From contig NZ_KK037166.1 in assembly GCF_000568255.1 (NCBI RefSeq), positions 4,731,947 to 4,770,890 on the forward strand: 38,944 bases of DNA, written 5' to 3'. Position 1 is the stretch's first letter. Each line of letters starts with the position of its first letter. Both the position numbers and the translations under genes were made by a program. This stretch comes from Kutzneria sp. 744 (lineage in GTDB: Bacteria > Actinomycetota > Actinomycetes > Mycobacteriales > Pseudonocardiaceae). This document shows, one piece after another, positions 25,509 through 33,232 of this stretch. Below the pieces are notes generated by a model, which did not search any database, was not told the origin of the DNA, and was given only the letters and a program-made list of their open reading frames with translations.

Positions 25509-26306
25509 CTAGCCCAGGTGAGAGGTGTCGTTGAACAGGCGGACCGAGGCGTTGCCGTCGGGATAGAACTCGGCGATCGACAGCGAGGCCGTGTCCAGGT
25601 GCAGCCGGTAGAGCAGGGACGGTCCGGCGTCCAGCGCCATCCGCAGCAGGCTCTTGATCGGCGTCACATGGCTGACCACGACGATCGTGCCACCGCCGTA
25701 CTTGGCGATCAGGTCGTCACGGCCGCGGCGCACCCGGCGGTGCACGGCGTCGAAGCTCTCGCCGCCGGGCGGCGCGACCGAGGTGTCGCCCAGCCACCGG
25801 CCGTGCAGCTCCGGATCGCGCTCGGCGGCCTCGCGGAAGGTCAGGCCCTCCCAGGCGCCGAAGTCGGTCTCGATCAGGCCGTCATGGGTGGTCAGCTCGA
25901 CGCCGACCGCGTCGGCGACGGCCCGGCCGGTCTGCACGGTCCTGGTCAGCGGCGACGCGACGACGGCCGCGATGTCCGAGACCTTGGCCAGCCGCTCGGC
26001 CGCGGCGGCGGCCTGCTGCTTGCCGAGCTCGCTGAGGGAGATCTCACCGCGGCCGGAGTAGCGGCGCTCGACGGTCAGCGGCGTCTGGCCGTGCCGAAGC
26101 AGCAGGAACCGGGTCGGCGTGCCCTGCGCGCCGGTCCAGGCCGCCGGCGCCGTGGGCTTGACCGCCGGCCTCGAGATGCCGGCCTGCTCGTCCATCGCCT
26201 CGTTGGCCAGCCGGTCGGCGTGCTTGTACGTGCACGGTGGTTGGTTCGGGGGCCCCTGCCACTCCAATAGGTCAGATTTCCCAGGCTCACGAGCGTGGGG
26301 AACCAT
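25509..26306 (-). CDS. histidine phosphatase (C-terminal half of a split RNase H/phosphatase)
   Basis: 265 codons open from ATG 26306, but only from about residue 29 (KHADRLANEAMDEQ) does the sequence look native. Before that it is encoded by the foreign-looking insert. KHADRLAN is the final RNase HI helix with its catalytic Asp, normally continuous with the RNase H domain upstream. From about residue 65 comes a histidine phosphatase (phosphoglycerate mutase/CobC type) with FLLLRHGQTPLTVERRYSGR, SPLTRTVQTG, the Glu region ETDFGAWEGLTFREAAERDP and VVVVSHVTPIKSLLR. In M. tuberculosis the two domains form one protein (Rv2228c). The phosphatase could still be made from an internal start such as ATG 26195. 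It is convergent with the FMN reductase gene. Confidence 0.8.
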   Translation of the reverse strand: MVPHAREPGKSDLLEWQGPPNQPPCTYKHADRLANEAMDEQAGISRPAVKPTAPAAWTGAQGTPTRFLLLRHGQTPLTVERRYSGRGEISLSELGKQQAAAAAERLAKVSDIAAVVASPLTRTVQTGRAVADAVGVELTTHDGLIETDFGAWEGLTFREAAERDPELHGRWLGDTSVAPPGGESFDAVHRRVRRGRDDLIAKYGGGTIVVVSHVTPIKSLLRMALDAGPSLLYRLHLDTASLSIAEFYPDGNASVRLFNDTSHLG

Positions 26307-26359
26307 CTGACACCGTGGCGTTTCCCATTGCTTGATGCTAGAATCTTTCAGATCCAGCT
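26232..26359. other. insert or lesion splitting the RNase H/phosphatase gene
   Basis: About 130 bp that is less GC-rich than its surroundings and in no conserved frame. It contains an inverted repeat GTCAGAT (26271-26277) / ATCTGAC (26305-26311), with CCCA/TGGG further inside. At its right-hand (phosphatase) side, another minus-strand frame reads LTYW and PRTN, which look like scraps of the expected RNase H C-terminus just before KHADRL. The lesion may therefore combine an insertion of about 90 bp with small indels. No transposase or clear target duplication is seen. Confidence 0.55.
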
Positions 26360-26698
26360 CTAAGTAGCCCCTCGTTCGGCGAAGCCGGCGACGAGCTGCT
26401 TGGCCTCGGCGTTGAGCGGCTGCATGGACGGGTGCTTGACCTGCCAGCGGCCGGCCATCTGCTCGATGACCAGCTTGGAGTCCATGCGCACGGCCACGGT
26501 GTCGGCCCCGAGCTCGCCGGCCGCGGTCAGCCCGGCGATCAGGCCCCGGTACTCGGCGACGTTGTTGGTGGTGGCGCCCAGGCCCTCGCTGCGCTCGGCC
26601 AGCACGTCGCCGGTGTCGGCGTCGAACACGACGGCGCCGTAGCCGGCGGGGCCGGGGTTGCCCCGGGACCCGCCGTCGGCCTCGACGATCACCTTCAC
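26360..26698 (-). pseudogene. RNase HI domain, truncated
   Basis: 112 residues from GTG 26698. The fold start VIVEADGGSRGNPGPAGYGA carries the first catalytic Asp, NNVAEYRGLIAGL the Glu, and AVRMDSKLVIEQMAG the second Asp. The frame stops after VAGFAERGAT, before the last helix (normally NKHADRLAN) that carries the final catalytic Asp; that helix is found 120 bp further on in another frame. RNase HI cuts the RNA strand of RNA-DNA hybrids. Without the last helix this fragment is probably inactive. GTGA overlaps the stop of the zinc-ribbon gene, so the fragment is still the fourth gene of the cobC operon. Confidence 0.8.
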
Positions 26699-27432
26699 AG
26701 GCCGGACTCCGCGGTCCGCACGAGGATGGCCCCGCACTCGTCGCAGGTCACGACGTCGTCGGCGGCGGCCGCCTTGATCGTCGACATGGTGGTGCGGTCG
26801 ATCTCGATCCGGCACGCGCCGCAGCGGCGGCCCCGCAGCAGGCCCGCGCCGATGCCGCGCTGCTTGCGCACCCGCTCGTACAGGCCGAGCAGGTCGGCCG
26901 CGAAGCCCTTGACCATGATCTCGCGCTCGGCGACCCGCTTGGACTCCGTGCTGTCCAGGTCGGCCAGCGCGGTGTCCCGGCGGCCCTGCGCGTCGGACAG
27001 CGCGGCCTGGGCCTTCTCCAGCTCGACGCGGGAGTGGTTGGTGTCGCCGTCGACCGCCTCGCGGCGCTCCATCAGCTCCAGCAGGTCGTCCTCCAGCACG
27101 CCCTGACGCCGCTGGAGCGTGGCCAGCTCGTGCTCCAGGTCGGACAGCTGCTTGGAGCTGACGTTGCCGTCGGCCATCAGCTTGCGGTCCCGGTCCTCGC
27201 GGGCCCGGACCTGCTCGATCTCGAGCTCCTGGCGGCGCACCTCGCGGTCCAGGTCGCCCAGCGAGGTCTCGACGGCCACCAGCGCGTCCCGCTTGGCCTG
27301 CACGGACTGCTCGGCCCCGGTGATCTCGGCCAGCTCGGGCAGCGTGCGCCTGCGGTGGTTCACCCGGCTCAGCTCGGCGTCGACCTCGGCGAGATCGAGC
27401 AGCCTGCGCTGGACATTGGCGTCAGCTTTCAC
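26695..27432 (-). CDS. C4-type zinc ribbon, coiled-coil protein (Rv2229c-like)
   Basis: 245 residues. Residues about 5-175 are charged, heptad-patterned helices (RRQELEIEQVRAREDRDRKL, SKQLSDLEHELATLQRRQ). The C-terminus is a zinc ribbon with CGACRIEI and VVTCDECGAILV. This is the conserved protein that sits between the NIF3-like and RNase H genes throughout actinobacteria. The helical hairpin plus ribbon suggests nucleic-acid or protein binding, but its job is unknown. Start GTG 27432 overlaps the NIF3 stop (GTGA) and its end overlaps the RNase H start, so translation is coupled along the operon. Confidence 0.9.
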   Translation of the reverse strand: MKADANVQRRLLDLAEVDAELSRVNHRRRTLPELAEITGAEQSVQAKRDALVAVETSLGDLDREVRRQELEIEQVRAREDRDRKLMADGNVSSKQLSDLEHELATLQRRQGVLEDDLLELMERREAVDGDTNHSRVELEKAQAALSDAQGRRDTALADLDSTESKRVAEREIMVKGFAADLLGLYERVRKQRGIGAGLLRGRRCGACRIEIDRTTMSTIKAAAADDVVTCDECGAILVRTAESGL

Positions 27433-28280
27433 TGGGTGCCCCCTTGAGGATCGTGCCGGTCGCTGCTCCGCGCGTGCAGAGTCCAGGGGTCCGTCCGGCG
27501 GGTGGAGACGAAGGTGTCGACGGTACCCGGCAGGGCGGCGGACACGACGTCCGCGGCCTGCTGGCACCAGGGCCATTCGCTGGCCCAGTGGGCGACGTCG
27601 ACCAGCGCGGGCTGGTCGGCGCCGGGTTCGAGGTGCTCGCCGGCCGGGTGGTGGCGCAGGTCGGCGGTGACGTAGGCGTCGACGCCGGCCCGGGTGGCGT
27701 GCCCGAGGTAGGAATCGCCGGCGCCACCGGAAACGGCGACCGTGCGGATCATCCGGTCCGGGTCGCCGGCTGCGCGCACGCCCCATTCGGTGGCCGGCAA
27801 CGCGTCGGCGACGCGCTGCACGAACAGGGAGAACGGCTCGGCGGCGGGCAGTATTCCGATGCGGCCGATGCCGGTGCTGCTGCCGGGTTCGCGCGGGTCG
27901 AGGGGCCGCTCGACGGTCAGGCCGAGGGCCGCGGCGAACGCGTCGGAGACGCCGGGATCGGCGGAGTCGGCGTTGGTGTGGGCGCAGAACAGCGCGACGC
28001 CGGCCCGGATGAGCCGGTGCACGATGCGGCCCTTGGGGGTGTCGGCCGGGACGCCGTGCACGCCACGCAGCATCAGCGGGTGGTGGGCGACGATCATCTG
28101 CGCGTCTTCGTCCAGCGCCTGATTGACCGTCGCCTCGACGACGTCGACGCAGAACAGCACGCGCCGCACCGGTTCCGCCGGATCGCCGCAGACGAGGCCG
28201 ACCGCGTCCCAGGACTCGGCGAACTCCGGCGGATAGGCGCGTTCCAGCGCGGCGACGACGTCACCAACGGTCGCGGTCAT
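27429..28280 (-). CDS. NIF3-like dinuclear metal-centre protein
   Basis: 283 residues of the Nif3/YbgI (DUF34) family, the short form without the central PII-like domain. Metal ligands are visible in VAHHPLMLRGV and LFCAHTNADSAD and near the end in VDVAHWASEWPWCQQ. Opening sequence ESWDAVGLVCGDP is typical. Members form hexameric rings with two metal ions per site; some are named GTP cyclohydrolase I type 2, but the cellular role is unsettled. It overlaps cobC at its start (ATGA, 28277-28280) and the zinc-ribbon gene at its end (GTGA), so it is the second gene of a tightly coupled operon. Confidence 0.93.
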   Translation of the reverse strand: MTATVGDVVAALERAYPPEFAESWDAVGLVCGDPAEPVRRVLFCVDVVEATVNQALDEDAQMIVAHHPLMLRGVHGVPADTPKGRIVHRLIRAGVALFCAHTNADSADPGVSDAFAAALGLTVERPLDPREPGSSTGIGRIGILPAAEPFSLFVQRVADALPATEWGVRAAGDPDRMIRTVAVSGGAGDSYLGHATRAGVDAYVTADLRHHPAGEHLEPGADQPALVDVAHWASEWPWCQQAADVVSAALPGTVDTFVSTRRTDPWTLHARSSDRHDPQGGTQ

Positions 28281-29323
28281 GCCAGTACCTCACGCAAGGC
28301 GGTCAGGAGGGGCTCGGACTGTTCGGGCGTGCGGACGGCGATCCGGAGGTGGTCGGCGTCGAGCCCGGGGAAGGTGTCGCAACGCCGTACGGCGAGGCCG
28401 CGTTCGCGGAGGGTGGTCCTTATGGACAGCCCGTCTTTGACGGTCAGCAACAGGAACGGGGCCGATGCCGGTTCGTTGACGTGCACACCTGGCAGGTCGT
28501 TCAGCGCGCGGATCAGCTCGGCTCGATTCGTCTCGAACTCGGCAGCGGCCCGCTCGGCCTCGGCCAGGGCGGGCGGTTCGCTGCACGCGCGGAAGGCTTC
28601 GAGCGCGAGCGTGCCGACCGGCCACTGCGGCCGGTGCGCGGCCAGCCGCGCGAGCAAATCCGGCGCGCCGATCACGTAGCCGGCGCGCAGGCCGGGGAGC
28701 GCCCACATCTTGGTCAGGCTCCGGAACACCAGCAGGCCGTCGGCGTCGCTGCCGGACAGCGATTCGCGCTCGCCGGGAACGGCGTCGATGAACGCCTCGT
28801 CGACGACGACCGTGCGGCCGGGCCTGGCCAGCGCCACCAGGTCGGCGGCGGGGTGCAGCACCGAGGTCGGGTTGGTCGGGTTGCCGACGACAACCAGGTC
28901 GGCGTTCTCCGGCACGTCCCCCGGGTGCAGCCGGTAGCCGTCCTCGGGCGACAGCTGGACGCGGTGCACGGGGACGCCGGCCTCGGTCAGCGCCACCTCG
29001 GGTTCCGTGAACGACGGATGCACGACGGCCGCCAGCTTCGGGCGCAGCTGCGGCAGCAGGGCGAAGCCCTCGGCCGAGCCGTTCAGCAGGAGTACCCGAT
29101 CGTGTGGTTGTCCGTGACGGTCGGCGACCGCCCGCACGGCCGCGGCGTGATCGGCGGCGGACGGGTAGCTGCCGATCCGGTCGAGCGCGGCGGCGAGCCG
29201 GTCGCGCAGCCAGCCCGGCGGGCGGGCCAGCCGCACGTTGACGGCGTAGTCGACCAGACCAGGCTCGGCGTCGACGTCCCCGTGGTGGCGCAGGAGGGCA
29301 CGCGAGATCGTTTGGCTGGTCAT
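28277..29323 (-). CDS. cobC: PLP-dependent aminotransferase CobC-like (Rv2231c type)
   Basis: 348 residues of the class I/II aminotransferase fold related to histidinol-phosphate aminotransferase. VVVGNPTNPTSV, VVDEAFIDAVPGE and the PLP-binding Lys about 205 in SLTKMWALPGLRAGY are clear, as is an arginine near the end in HLRIAVRTPEQ. The family is placed in cobalamin synthesis as the L-threonine-phosphate decarboxylase type enzyme, giving aminopropanol phosphate for the nucleotide loop. That fits cobD nearby, though cobD is broken here. The start ATG 29323 lies only 22 bp from the divergent ptpA start. It heads the operon cobC > NIF3 > zinc ribbon > RNase H. Confidence 0.88.
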   Translation of the reverse strand: MTSQTISRALLRHHGDVDAEPGLVDYAVNVRLARPPGWLRDRLAAALDRIGSYPSAADHAAAVRAVADRHGQPHDRVLLLNGSAEGFALLPQLRPKLAAVVHPSFTEPEVALTEAGVPVHRVQLSPEDGYRLHPGDVPENADLVVVGNPTNPTSVLHPAADLVALARPGRTVVVDEAFIDAVPGERESLSGSDADGLLVFRSLTKMWALPGLRAGYVIGAPDLLARLAAHRPQWPVGTLALEAFRACSEPPALAEAERAAAEFETNRAELIRALNDLPGVHVNEPASAPFLLLTVKDGLSIRTTLRERGLAVRRCDTFPGLDADHLRIAVRTPEQSEPLLTALREVLA

Positions 29324-29345
29324 CGCGTGGAAGTCTAAGGGGGTG

Positions 29346-29801
29346 ATGGTCAGCTTCATCTGCACCGGCAACATCTGCCGGTCCCCCATGGCCGAGCTGG
29401 TCTTCCGCGAGCACCTGCGGCGGGAGGGGCTGGCCGACGTCGTCGAGGTGAACAGCGCCGGCACCGGCCCGTGGCACGTCGGCGAGCCGGCCGACGAGCG
29501 TGCGCGACGGACGCTGGCGCGGCACGGGTACCCGACCGACCACGTCGCCGCCCAGGTCGACAACCGGCATCTCGGCGCGGATCTGCTGGTCGCGCTGGAC
29601 AGCGGGCACGCGCGGACGGTGCGGCGCGTCGCCGACGACCCGGAGCGGGTGCGGCTGCTGCGCTCGTTCGACCCGGACGCCGGCGAGGACCTCGACGTGC
29701 CGGACCCGTACTACGGCGAGCAGGACGGCTTCGAGGAGGTGCTGGCCATGGTCGAGGCCGCGACGCCCGGATTGATGACATGGGTTCGCGACAATCTGTG
29801 A
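29346..29801 (+). CDS. ptpA: low-molecular-weight protein-tyrosine phosphatase
   Basis: 151 residues with the LMW-PTP active-site loop CTGNICRS right at the N-terminus (nucleophile Cys about 6, Arg 12) and the general acid Asp about 120 in VPDPYYG. It removes phosphate from tyrosine residues of proteins; the mycobacterial PtpA occupies the same neighbourhood. ATG 29346 is used, and GTG 29343 directly before it is equally possible. AAGGGGG lies close upstream. The tyrosine kinase gene ptkA, next to ptpA in M. tuberculosis, is not seen here. The last codons fall in the first copy of a 77-bp tandem repeat. Confidence 0.93.
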   Translation: MVSFICTGNICRSPMAELVFREHLRREGLADVVEVNSAGTGPWHVGEPADERARRTLARHGYPTDHVAAQVDNRHLGADLLVALDSGHARTVRRVADDPERVRLLRSFDPDAGEDLDVPDPYYGEQDGFEEVLAMVEAATPGLMTWVRDNL

Positions 29802-29871
29802 TCGAGCTTGCGAGGGCACCATTCAGCACAGGGACCTGGGTCGCAGACCCACCGAGCGCCAGCGAGGCTGG
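29795..29871 (+). repeat. 77-bp tandem repeat, copy 1
   Basis: Begins in the last codons of ptpA at TCTGTGATCGAGC. It matches the next 77 bp apart from a handful of changes. Inside is a small hairpin GGGTC-GCA-GACCC (29838-29850). Confidence 0.9.
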
Positions 29872-29948
29872 TCTGTGACCGAGCTTGCGAGGGCACCATT
29901 CAGCACAGGGACCTGGGTCGCAGACCCGCCGAGCGCCAGCGAGGTGGG
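29872..29948 (+). repeat. 77-bp tandem repeat, copy 2
   Basis: Second copy, beginning TCTGTGACCGAGC and ending close to the start of the fructosamine-kinase frame. The duplication makes up nearly the whole ptpA-kinase spacer. It may be a short tandem duplication or a member of a dispersed intergenic repeat family. Confidence 0.9.
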
Positions 29949-29963
29949 CCTGCGACGGACGCC

Positions 29964-30785
29964 GTGGCGGAGATCACCGGCCTTGAGCCGGTCTCCGTGC
30001 ACGGGTTGTCGTCGTCGGTGTGGGAGGTCGAGCTGGCCGACGGAGATCTGGTCGTCGCCAAGCGCACCGAGGGGGCCGCGGCCGAGGCGGCCGGCCTGGA
30101 ATGGCTGGCCGAGTCGGGCTCGGTGCCGGTGCCTGGCGTGCGCGGGCACGACTCCCGCTGGCTGGTGATCGAGCAGATCGAGCCCGGCCCCGCTTCCCCC
30201 GCAGCGGCGGAGCGGTTCGGACGTCAGCTGGCCGCGCTGCACGCCTCGGGGGCAAACGCTTTCGGGGAGGCTCCGCCGGGGGCCCCGCCGTCGGGCTGGA
30301 TCGGTCTGGCGGCAATGGATTACGCGTCGGAGGCCAGCTGGCCCCGCTGGTACGCGGAGCACCGGATCGCGCCGTACCTGTCGCGGGCCACTGCTCTGAG
30401 CACCGCCGACAAGGGCATTTTTGAGCAGGTCTGTGCCCGCATCGAGGAGCTGGCCGGACCGGAGGAGCCGCCAGAAACAAGGCTGCACGGGGAAAACTGG
30501 CGCGGCAAAATGCACTGGGCGGCCGACGAAAAGAAATGTGGCTGATCGATCCGGCGGCCCACGGCGGACACCGCAAAAACCGACAAAACGATGCTCCACC
30601 TGTTCGGGTGTCCGCACCTGGACCAGGTGCTTCGCGGCTACCCGTCGGTGAGGCCGTTGGCCGCCGGCTGGCAGCGGCGAATCCCGCTGCACCAGCTCTT
30701 CCCGCTGCTGGTGCACGTCGAGCTGTTCGGCCATTCGTACACACATCAGGCCGTGAGTGCTGCGCGGCAGGCCCTTCAGCTGTGA
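29964..30785 (+). pseudogene. fructosamine kinase family protein, frame disrupted
   Basis: The frame from GTG 29964 matches fructosamine/ketosamine-3-kinase: VAEITGLEPVSVHGLSSSVW, ELADGDLVVAKRTEG, WLVIEQIEPGPAS, GRQLAALHAS and WPRWYAEHRIAPYL. Near 30480 the kinase motif appears as RLHGENWRGKMHW instead of the usual HGDLWxGN, and the frame ends at TGA 30543. DPAAHGGHR continues in a second frame, then MLHLFGCPHLDQVLRG and SYTHQA return to the first frame and run to TGA 30785. A surplus of about 2 nt and then about 1 nt explains this. The region about 30410-30590 is unusually rich in A runs. The kinase would phosphorylate glycated protein lysines. It is broken as read, or carries sequence errors. 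Confidence 0.8.
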
Positions 30786-30795
30786 GGATCGCCGC

Positions 30796-31347
30796 ATGAT
30801 CGACGTGACCGGATGGCAGTGGCTGAACGAACCCAGCTCGTGGTCGGCGGGCGACGCGCTGACCGTGCGCACCGACCCGAGCACCGACTTCTGGCGCACC
30901 ACGCACTACGGATTCGTCCGCGACAACGGGCACGTGCTGGCCCGCGAGGTGAGCGGCGACTTCCGGCTGCGGACCCGGTTCGCCGGGGCCTACACGCACC
31001 AGTACGACCAGGCCGGCGCCATGGTGCGCATCGACGAGGAGAACTGGGTCAAGACCGGCATCGAGTACGTCGACGGCCGGCAGAACGCCAGCGTCGTCGT
31101 CACCCGTGGCCTGTCCGACTGGTCCGTCACCCCGATCGAGGCCGTCGACCAGGTCTCCATCGAGATCGAGCGGACCGGCGACACCGTGACCGTGCGCTAC
31201 GGCGTCGGCGACGACGAGCCCACCATCATGCTGCGCCTGGCCTACTACCCGCCGGCCGTGGCCACCCTGGCCGGCGTGATGTGCGCCTCCCCGGACGGCC
31301 CCGGCTACACCGTCGCCTTCGACCGGTTGGAGCTCACCACCGGGTGA
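30796..31347 (+). CDS. DUF1349 domain protein
   Basis: 183 residues matching the DUF1349 family (concanavalin-like beta sandwich): GWQWLNEPSSWSAGDALTV, then FWRTTHYGF, GDFRLRTRF, YDQAGAMVRIDEENWVKTGI, RQNASVVVTRGLSDW and GVMCASPDGPGYTVAFDRLE. Related proteins bind or process carbohydrates or are of unknown role; no catalytic residues can be named here. It is cytoplasmic, with no signal peptide. ATG 30796 follows GAGGA. It lies 10 bp after the kinase and 16 bp before SURF1 on the same strand, so the three probably share a transcript. Confidence 0.88.
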   Translation: MIDVTGWQWLNEPSSWSAGDALTVRTDPSTDFWRTTHYGFVRDNGHVLAREVSGDFRLRTRFAGAYTHQYDQAGAMVRIDEENWVKTGIEYVDGRQNASVVVTRGLSDWSVTPIEAVDQVSIEIERTGDTVTVRYGVGDDEPTIMLRLAYYPPAVATLAGVMCASPDGPGYTVAFDRLELTTG

Positions 31348-31363
31348 GGCATACCGTGGGGTC

Positions 31364-32206
31364 GTGCGGTTCCGGTTCCTGCTCCAGCCCAACTGGCTCC
31401 TGCTCACGCTGGTGGTGTTCGTGTTCACCGCCGCGTGCTACGCGGTGCTGGCCCCGTGGCAGTTCAGCCGCAACGCCGATCAGCAGGCCCAGAACTCCGC
31501 CCTGACCTCCTCTTTCACCAGCAAGCCCGTGCCGCTGGACTCGCTCGTCCCGGCCGGCGTCGAGCCGTCCGGGCAGGCCGTGTGGCGGCTGGTCACCATG
31601 ACCGGCCGCTACGAGCCGGCCGGCGAGACCATGGCCCGGCTGCGGACCGTGCAGGGCGAGCCCGCCTTCGAGATCGTCACCCCGTTCCGGTTGACCGACG
31701 GCCGCACCGTCCTCGTCGACCGGGGCCACGAGGCGCCCCAGGCCGGCCGCTCCGTGCCGACCTATCTCGCGCCGCCCACCGGCCAGGTCACCATCACCGC
31801 CCGTGCCCAGGACGACGAGCCCGCCGACAAGCGCCCCAGCTTCCTCGACACCGGCAAGCGGCAGATCTACTCCATCAACGCCGCCACCGTCGCCACCGCC
31901 ACCGGCGTCCACCTCGACCCCGGCTACTACCAGCTCGACCAGAACCAGCCCGGCGTCGTCGCCGGCGGCGCCATCCCCCTGCCCCAGCTCGACGACGGCC
32001 CCTACTTCTCGTACGCCATCCAGTGGCTCATCTTCGGCTCCATGGCCCTGTTCGGCTGGGGCTACTTCACCTGGCGCGAGGCCCGCCCCGGCGGCGCCCT
32101 CGACAACACCGACAAGCCCGCCAAGCCCAAGCGCAAGTCCGTCGCCGAGATCCTCGCCGAGGACGAGGCCCTCGAACGCGAACAGGCCGCCGCCTCCCAG
32201 CGCTAG
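31364..32206 (+). CDS. SURF1 family cytochrome oxidase assembly protein
   Basis: 280 residues with the SURF1 layout. There is a membrane span at about 10-30 (WLLLTLVVFVFTAACYAVLA) followed by PWQFSRNADQQ, a large external domain (RLVTMTGRYEP, VTPFRLTDGRTVLVDRGH), and a second span at about 225-245 (YAIQWLIFGSMALFGWGYF). The last 35 residues are charged and cytoplasmic. SURF1 helps insert haem a into cytochrome aa3 oxidase. GTG 31364 is the start. The same gene is found next to ptpA and cobD in mycobacteria (Rv2235). The next gene starts at the very next base after its stop. Confidence 0.93.
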   Translation: MRFRFLLQPNWLLLTLVVFVFTAACYAVLAPWQFSRNADQQAQNSALTSSFTSKPVPLDSLVPAGVEPSGQAVWRLVTMTGRYEPAGETMARLRTVQGEPAFEIVTPFRLTDGRTVLVDRGHEAPQAGRSVPTYLAPPTGQVTITARAQDDEPADKRPSFLDTGKRQIYSINAATVATATGVHLDPGYYQLDQNQPGVVAGGAIPLPQLDDGPYFSYAIQWLIFGSMALFGWGYFTWREARPGGALDNTDKPAKPKRKSVAEILAEDEALEREQAAASQR

Positions 32207-33043
32207 ATGCTGCGGCACATGCACGAGCAAGCCATCGCCCACGTGGCGTCGCTGGCGACGGGTGAGCCGGGGGATCGGGAGTTGCGGGTGACGCTGCACT
32301 TTCACCCCGATCGACTGGTGGCCGGGACGCCGATCCTGGAGCGGATGGCCGATGACGGCGTGTACCGGTCGCAGTTCGAGACGGGGACCAGCAACGGGGG
32401 GCTGACGGCGCATCCGGGTGGTGATCGGTGGCGGTGGGAGAGCCGGATCTTCGCGGGGGTCTATGACCAAGCGCCGGCCGAGGAACGGCCGAAGTACGGG
32501 TCGCTCAACTTCCGTCGACGCATCGTCGGCGGGTCACCGCGGTTCGGGTCGGCGTATCTGCGGTTGGCCGGTCATACGCTGGCCCGAACGACGTTCTGCT
32601 ATCCGGACAGCGTGTTCGAGCCGCGGGATTTCGGGGTGGCGGAGAGATTGTCGACGCTGATCGGGATGGCTGAGGCGGACGACAAGGACCTACTCGACGA
32701 CTACATCGAAGCCCACGTGCATGGTGTGGTCGACCTCGGGCGTGACGTCGAAGCTCTGGTGCTTGATCCCTGCTACCGCGGCACAAGAACGGAGACCGCC
32801 GCCAACGGGTTGGGCTGTCCGATCGAATGGCACGACGGGTTCAGCCTGACCACCGACGAACTGCGCCGGCACCCCGACTATCGCGGTGACGAGTTCGTGC
32901 GCCTCGGCCTGTCGCTGGCCCGTGACGGCCGGCTCGATCCGGGAATCATCGGCGACGCGTCACGGACGGGCCGTTACGACGAACAGGCGCTCAAACGGGT
33001 CTGGCATTACGTGGCCAGGTTCAGCGACGGCGGCGGAGGCTGA
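32207..33043 (+). CDS. DUF3626 domain protein
   Basis: 278 residues recognised as the DUF3626 family: LRVTLHFHPDRLVAGTPILE, DDGVYRSQFETGTSNGGLTA, PKYGSLNFRRRIVGGSPRFG, SAYLRLAGHTLARTTFCY, DLLDDYIEAHVHGVVDL and PCYRGTRTE. Several conserved His, Asp and Arg residues suggest an enzyme, perhaps a toxin-like ADP-ribosylating fold, but no function is established that I can name. No signal peptide. ATG 32207 directly follows the SURF1 stop. Compared with SURF1 its codon use is less extreme in GC, so it may be a later addition. Its last 23 bases overlap the end of the cobD fragment on the opposite strand. Confidence 0.82.
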   Translation: MLRHMHEQAIAHVASLATGEPGDRELRVTLHFHPDRLVAGTPILERMADDGVYRSQFETGTSNGGLTAHPGGDRWRWESRIFAGVYDQAPAEERPKYGSLNFRRRIVGGSPRFGSAYLRLAGHTLARTTFCYPDSVFEPRDFGVAERLSTLIGMAEADDKDLLDDYIEAHVHGVVDLGRDVEALVLDPCYRGTRTETAANGLGCPIEWHDGFSLTTDELRRHPDYRGDEFVRLGLSLARDGRLDPGIIGDASRTGRYDEQALKRVWHYVARFSDGGGG

Positions 33044-33232
33044 TGGTGAGGGCCAGGACGGCGGAGACGGCGGCGGAGGCGGCGCCGACGACGCGGGAAA
33101 GTTCCACCGCTCGGGTGACGTGGCCGGCGTCGGGGCTGCGGCCGTGGCCGAGGACGGGGCGTTCCTCGGTGCCGTGGGAGTAGACGGTGCGGCCGCCGAG
33201 GCGGATCTCGAGGGCGCCGGCGAAAGCTAGCC
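33021..33232 (-). pseudogene. cobD: cobD, C-terminal fragment
   Basis: On the minus strand this reads AFAGALEIRLGGRTVYSHGT, EERPVLGHGRSPDAGHVTRA and a final hydrophobic helix, ending at TGA 33021. This is the C-terminus of CobD/CbiB (adenosylcobinamide-phosphate synthase). It has no start of its own and is separated from the rest by AT-rich DNA. About 25-30 residues expected between the halves (the HPSPNAG region) are missing. Its end overlaps the DUF3626 gene by 23 bp. Confidence 0.85.

Noticed and set aside
29795-29948. Two tRNA-like or small-RNA units
   Set aside because: The 77-bp length is tRNA-like, but there is no cloverleaf, TpsiC arm or acceptor pairing; called a tandem repeat.
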